This document shows positions 58,910 through 64,000 of a stretch of DNA of 64,000 nucleotides, piece after piece. The translations under genes were made by a program, and so were the position numbers. Source of the stretch: Bostrychus sinensis (Eukaryota; Chordata; Actinopteri; Gobiiformes; Eleotridae); contig CM036255.1 of NCBI GenBank assembly GCA_020698575.1, positions 1,359,501-1,423,500 of the forward strand, in the 5' to 3' direction. Every line of letters starts with the position of its first letter. The stretch's first letter is position 1. A model generated the notes under the pieces. It was not told the origin of the DNA, did not search any database, and was given only the letters and a program-made list of their open reading frames with translations.

Positions 58910-59143
58910 GTAGTCCCTCCAGGATTTCGCGATGTTGCGATCGCAACTATTAACGCAAAATCAAGCAAACCCCGCGAATTCAGCGCGACCCTGCAACTTT
59001 TCCGCAACTTTGTCCAATTATTGCCGAGATTATAGACAACAAAAAAAGCTATTTATAGCACAAAATGTAAGAATATCCCTTGCAAAATCAGGCATTTTTG
59101 CCAACAACAATCACAAAAATTGCCCGCGAAATCCTTGAGGGAC
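58910..59143. mobile_element. Short MITE (AGTCCCTCMAGGATTTCGCG ends)
   Basis: Left AGTCCCTCCAGGATTTCGCG and right CGCGAAATCCTTGAGGGACT match as inverted repeats with one mismatch. About 230 bp, non-coding. Confidence 0.75.
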
Positions 59144-60534
59144 TGGTGTAGGCACAGAATGGCAGCCACGTCTCTATTAGTCAATGAGTAATGCACCCAA
59201 TTGTAAAGAACTTTGAGGGCCCTATTTTCTGCATGGCGTTGGCGTGGCAGTGACGGAGACGGCTGTAATTCGCTATCATGTGCAGTCCGTCTACGTCTAC
59301 GTCTCCACCAAGACACGGGAGGCGTGGTGGTCTGAACAAGAGGTGTGGGCAGTATACATTCTCACTGCCTGTTAGCGTTGATCCTTAAGTTCCCTCTGAA
59401 TGGTCCCAGGGGATTTTGTGAGCCCAGACCCCAGCCTCATCAGCTCTCCTTCTCCCTCTCCTCCTGAAGGTCAGAGATGGCTGTTAGATTCGGATTATGC
59501 CGTAAACATTTGTGACACTTCGTGGTCACAACAGATGGGCTGCTCTCACCTAAAGCTCAGAGGAATACTAAATGACCCCCGGGATTTTAAACGTGGTTCT
59601 AAGGGCTTCAACACAAAGGCATCTGATGACAATAAACAGTGAAATCAGATGCTCTCTGGAAACTAAAGCAACACAAATGCACTCCTAGCGTATTTGCTGG
59701 AGTTTACACATGCAGGAGGAGAGAGAACTTAACTGCAGTTTCCACTATCAGCATGGTGCAGGTCGGTATAGAACTGTTCCATTACCAAAGGGGGCCAAAA
59801 CATTCACAAAAACTGTGCCTTAGGAGTTTTGGGACTGTTGGTGATGTCTCTGTTGTATGCTTTAGAAAAGGTGGAGCTGTGCACTGCCAATAATAGTCCA
59901 TAGTTTAGACGCTCCTGTACTAGACCTTACTTGTGCATACTTCAACCTGGCGCCATGTGTGAATGAAGATCAAGGCCTAACCCAGCTCTGCTAACAGCAT
60001 CAGCTCTAATTATTTCTACCATAAGCCTGACAGAGAAAAAAAAGAACCTCTGCACTCTGACTGCAGCTAATAAATGACCAATTAAAGTTAATGCTAAACT
60101 GTCCTGGGTAACACTGCTGTGCCACTGAGAGATACTGTTTTATCACAAATTTTATGCAGTTACTATAAAACTTTTTCCTCAACAGTACTTTACTGTTCAC
60201 CATTTCTGACACTAATGCTGTATATAAATGAAATGGTAAACGTAGTAAATTTGCGGCAGGGCAGGTGTGGGGGGAATGGCTAACCAGATTTTCTGCTCCT
60301 CTGCACTGACCTTGGGCAAGCTCTGGAGTGAAGACGTAGTTGGAAATGCTAGTGGCAACACACACAAAGAGAAAATTCTGTTGTGGCTCTAAAGGAGAAG
60401 TGAGACAGAGAAAAGAGAAGGGTGGTTGTATTTCTGTGGATCAGGTCAGGAGGGCTGCATGTGAGGGCCTGGGGAAGCTGGGGAAGCTCACAGCTCAACG
60501 ATTGGGGCTCTGAGACTCATCTGGAAGTGAAACC

Positions 60535-60588
60535 ATGTCTCAGGGAGCACACAACCACATTCGGTCCATCCGCCGGCCTATGGTCAGA
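60535..60588 (+). other. Possible first coding exon of an unidentified + strand gene
   Basis: ATG in a good initiation context (GAAACCATG), 18 open codons beginning MSQGAHNHIRSIRRP, then a GTAAGT donor. I do not recognise the protein and no following exon was found before 64000. Confidence 0.25.
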
Positions 60589-63075
60589 GTAAGTCACTAT
60601 ATCTGTATTGTTTCTTTACTGTTGGCGTCAGTCTCATTTACGGTACAATTGAATCTTTTCTTATAATATTAAGGCGTCATTTTATCAGCTTTATTAAAAA
60701 AAGAATACTTCTCTTTGTGCGTTAGCGATAGCACTGAGTCAGACATTAGCAATTAATTAATAATCTTAGCTTGGCTACACAGTACTGCTTTTGCTCTGTA
60801 GCAGTAATTATAACTTATGTAGAGTTGATCTCTACCTATATAGCATCCTAGAGCAAAAAGGCAATAAAATGTGGCTAAAAGAAATATTCCTCCTTCTAAC
60901 ATGAAGTGTATACAAAGTAATTTTTGTCATACTAATGCTGCATCCAAGGCAGATTGCAAACTCAGAAGCCCTGCTTTAAAATAAAACACCAGCTGAAAAA
61001 AGTCACAAGATCAGCTCGGAAAACAAACATAAAAGCCCTAAATAACAACAAAACAATGTTTGTATTTCTATTTTGTTTTTATAGAAAACAAAAAAATGTT
61101 GTCGCTGTTCTGGTTGAACAAGAATGAAGTTCCAATATATCAGGTGATGTTTCTATTTCTAGTTTAGTAACTTAGTGATAAATAACCTTGTGAGAAGTGA
61201 ACGTTATGGAAGTGAACCTCACCTCTTGCTTGTGTTGTGCTGCAGCTTTTGTCTAAAGGTGTAATGAAATAATTTATAAAAAGAAATTAATTAAAAACAT
61301 TTTGGGTCTCTGCATGCATTTGAGGAAGTTGCCATGAATGTGACGTCCATTTGGGAAACTCAGAGCACAAGAGTTACACACAAGTTTCCACACATAAATC
61401 CCAACTCGTGTTTGAGCTCAGACATTTTTTGGTGCTAGAGGTGTCTGTAAGGTGTCTCCTGCGCTCACCTTAACTTACATACTGCAGTTTCTTAGAACTG
61501 AAGAGCTATTTTAACATTTCTATGTAAAAACAATTCTATCACTTTGAGGATACAAGTACTGTATTTAAGAGTAAGGTTGCCCAATCGGGTCTAAAAAAAT
61601 ACCAAAATATCAAAACATTGTGATATTATTTTTGGAAATACTGGATTGATATCAAAAACAGTTGTATCAATATTTTGACATTTTCCTTAAAAATAGAAAA
61701 ATAGAATGACAATTACCATAACTTTGGTTGACTAACCATTTCTTTGGTCAACTACAGCTCTAGTAGGATCAAACACTGAGTTTTGATAATATTTTACTGA
61801 AATTAAATTATGGCAACACTGTTCATTTTGTTGCTTATTTGTGAAACAGTGGCAGTATTAACTGTTCAGACTATTAAATCATATTGGATTGTGATGCTTA
61901 TATAGCGATATGTATTAACAACAAATTATTGCCAGTACACAGCCCTATTACATAATGTTGGTTAAAAATATAATCCAGAATGAGGATCACAATAATGACA
62001 AGTGAAACATGTTAAACGGTTAAGCATAAAATCACTCCAAACCAGGTTAATAGCAGTTGCACTGATTGGGTCAGAAGTGTAATAGAAAACAGTATTAATA
62101 CGGCCAGCAGCAAGGGAGAGGCCACACCAGTCCACACTCACCATCTCTGTACGGGCCCTTTCTCTGCCATGGGCCCCTGGTCCTCTCCACACCCACAGAG
62201 GCATGTGTGCTCCCACTGGCATCAACTATCAGAACTACTGCAGCAATGAATATAAGAATCATACACACTTTAAAATATAAAAGTCACAGTGAATCTCAAC
62301 GCTGATGAAAATACTACAATATTAGTACAAGCTACACCCAGGTGGCTACTTGTATTCTACTGCCACTACTTTGACAATAATAACAGCCTTCAGACAGTAA
62401 ACCTAAATATATTTTGTGTAAAACAGACAGGTCCCATCACGTTAGAAAAACTTTTTTTTTTTTTTTTAAATATGACTCAAAGTGAATGTCTCTGTAATAA
62501 AAAAGTAGGTGTCTATTAAGATCCTATAGGTAAAGTATTCTGTAAAGTAGGTATCTGTCAATTTGGAGAAGTGGAGAAGAGCAGTGACACATGCATTGTG
62601 TTGTTAATAATGTTTTTTTGTTTGTTTGTTTTTTTTATGAAAGAAGAGACTCTTCTTTCTTTTGGTATTTAAACCTTAAATAAAACTATAGCACAACCTT
62701 TTTTGTGTGACAGCAAAGATTGTTGAAAATAACCAAAAATGCTGGCCCTGGCTGTGTAAAAACATAGCTTTTGGGCGCTTTCTTTCTGTCAGGGTATCTC
62801 CAGAGTGAATCCCTATCCAGGCTGAAGACAGGCACAAAGTATGTATACATTTTTTTCGCCTGTTATCAACCACTGAGAAGGATCACGCATTTCCTTTCTC
62901 AATGCCCGGTTCATCTCTTTTCAAAGCATTTGAGTAGCACTTTATAAACTGCAGTAAAAACTATCACTTGTGGCAACTGAGCCAATTGAAAATAAAGCCC
63001 GTCAATTTAAAATGGTCTGTGGGTCACATTTGGCTCCCAGGCCATAGTTTGGACACACCTGGTCTAGTTAGTTAA
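60589..63075. other. Non-coding stretch
   Basis: AT-rich. 61575-61950 looks like an old repeat (GGTTGCCCAATCGGG ... CAGCCCTATTAC). 62985-63062 resembles a hAT-type end (GGCCATAGTTTGGACACACC). No gene recognised. Confidence 0.4.
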
Positions 63076-63854
63076 CCCTCAGGCCCCCCTGGCACCTCTA
63101 ATTTTGTTCTAATTGTGTCATTTCTTATGCTAGGAATATGATGATATTTGACAAAGATGTTCGTTATTAAATAACTTTTAGAATTTCAACATCACAACTG
63201 AAAAAACAACAACAACAACAACCGAATTTTCTACTGTTTAGACAAAAAAAACTCACATTTTTCCTCCTAAAGCCCTTTTGGTCCTATTGACTTACATTAC
63301 AATCTCTTATTTTCACTCTACTGCCATTGCAATACAGAAATGTTAAATCATGTTAATTCCTCTGTCATCCTGTCAGTCAGAGGCTAAAAAAATACACAAA
63401 CAAAAAAATCACTACCAGATCCATGATTTTTTCATTGCATTGTGACAAATAATTCCCTTACCACTGTATAACAGTGAGTGTAGACCAGCCCTCTGAAGGG
63501 TTTAAGAGGAAGTATCTGTTTCAGCCTTTTATTTTTTTGTAATGGCACAAAAAGTAAAAATGTATCAAAATCAGTGTTAGGGCTAATCAGAGACCTATCC
63601 TGGAAAAGTAATCCTTGCACAACCCCCACACAAACAAAAAAGTAAACAATTCATGTTTTATTTATAAATATGTGGAATTATGTAAACAAACACTGGCATT
63701 TAAAAGGTTAAAAATATGAAAATGTATTCATTTTTGCTATGAATGATGAGGACAGGGGGCAAAAAACAAAATGTTTTATATTTTTAAATGTGACCCAGTG
63801 ACTTAAAAGGCTTTAAGAGGAAGAACTTGATTTTGTTAAAGGAGGGCCTGAGGG
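63076..63854. mobile_element. piggyBac-type MITE (CCCTCAGGCC ends)
   Basis: TTAA (63072-63075) followed by CCCTCAGGCCCCCC, and right end GGAGGGCCTGAGGG followed by TTAT. The CCCT...AGGG ends with a TTAA-like duplication fit piggyBac. No transposase inside. Confidence 0.7.
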
Positions 63855-64000
63855 TTATTGCCAAATTTAAACAATTAGCAACCGAGCTATTCATATTATG
63901 TATCTTCATAAATAATTTGTTCAGAAACTTCACCTGCGACATTCCACATCCATTAAAAAAACATAGTAACGCCCAACCTAGGCTAGTTCTGCATTCAGCA

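Overview
The window is nuclear DNA from a ray-finned (teleost) fish. Its genes are split into many short exons with GT-AG introns, the intergenic DNA is AT-rich, and it is packed with transposon families typical of fish: Tc1-like, hAT and piggyBac-type MITEs, R4/Dong-type, L2-like and APE-type LINEs, a Penelope-like element and tRNA-derived SINEs. There is no operon, Shine-Dalgarno site or other prokaryotic signal.

Two host genes could be assembled exon by exon. casd1 (sialic acid O-acetyltransferase) runs on the + strand, 19054-28634, in 18 coding exons. sgce (epsilon-sarcoglycan) runs on the - strand from 53596 down to 35436 in ten recognised coding exons; exon 1, which carries most of the signal peptide, was not found with confidence. 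The genes are convergent, as their human counterparts are on chromosome 7q21 (CASD1, then SGCE). They do not act in one pathway: CASD1 acetylates sialic acid in the Golgi, and epsilon-sarcoglycan is a cell-surface protein of the dystrophin complex.

Layout. 1-6.1 kb: Tc1 fragment, a 3.3 kb DDE transposon with a broken intron-containing transposase, an L2-like LINE fragment and a Penelope-like element carrying a hammerhead-ribozyme-like motif. 6.3-14 kb: four non-autonomous hAT-type elements, several with clear 8-bp target duplications. 14.1-17.5 kb: an R4/Dong (Rex6-like) LINE with one uninterrupted 1085-codon frame. 17.5-29.2 kb: casd1 with SINE-, LINE- and MITE-filled introns. 29.2-35.2 kb: TE-rich gap between the two 3' ends, including a second, broken copy of casd1 exons 7-8. 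35.2-53.6 kb: sgce, with a 1.2 kb minisatellite in its last intron and many MITEs. 53.6-64 kb: upstream of recognised sgce exons, mostly MITEs.

Most notable: the casd1 exon 7-8 paralogous fragment, a single extra base in casd1 exon 2, the hammerhead-like motif, the alternative 3' end and second reading frame of sgce, and the intact R4-type LINE. All calls rest on reading the sequence and on remembered family features; no database was searched.
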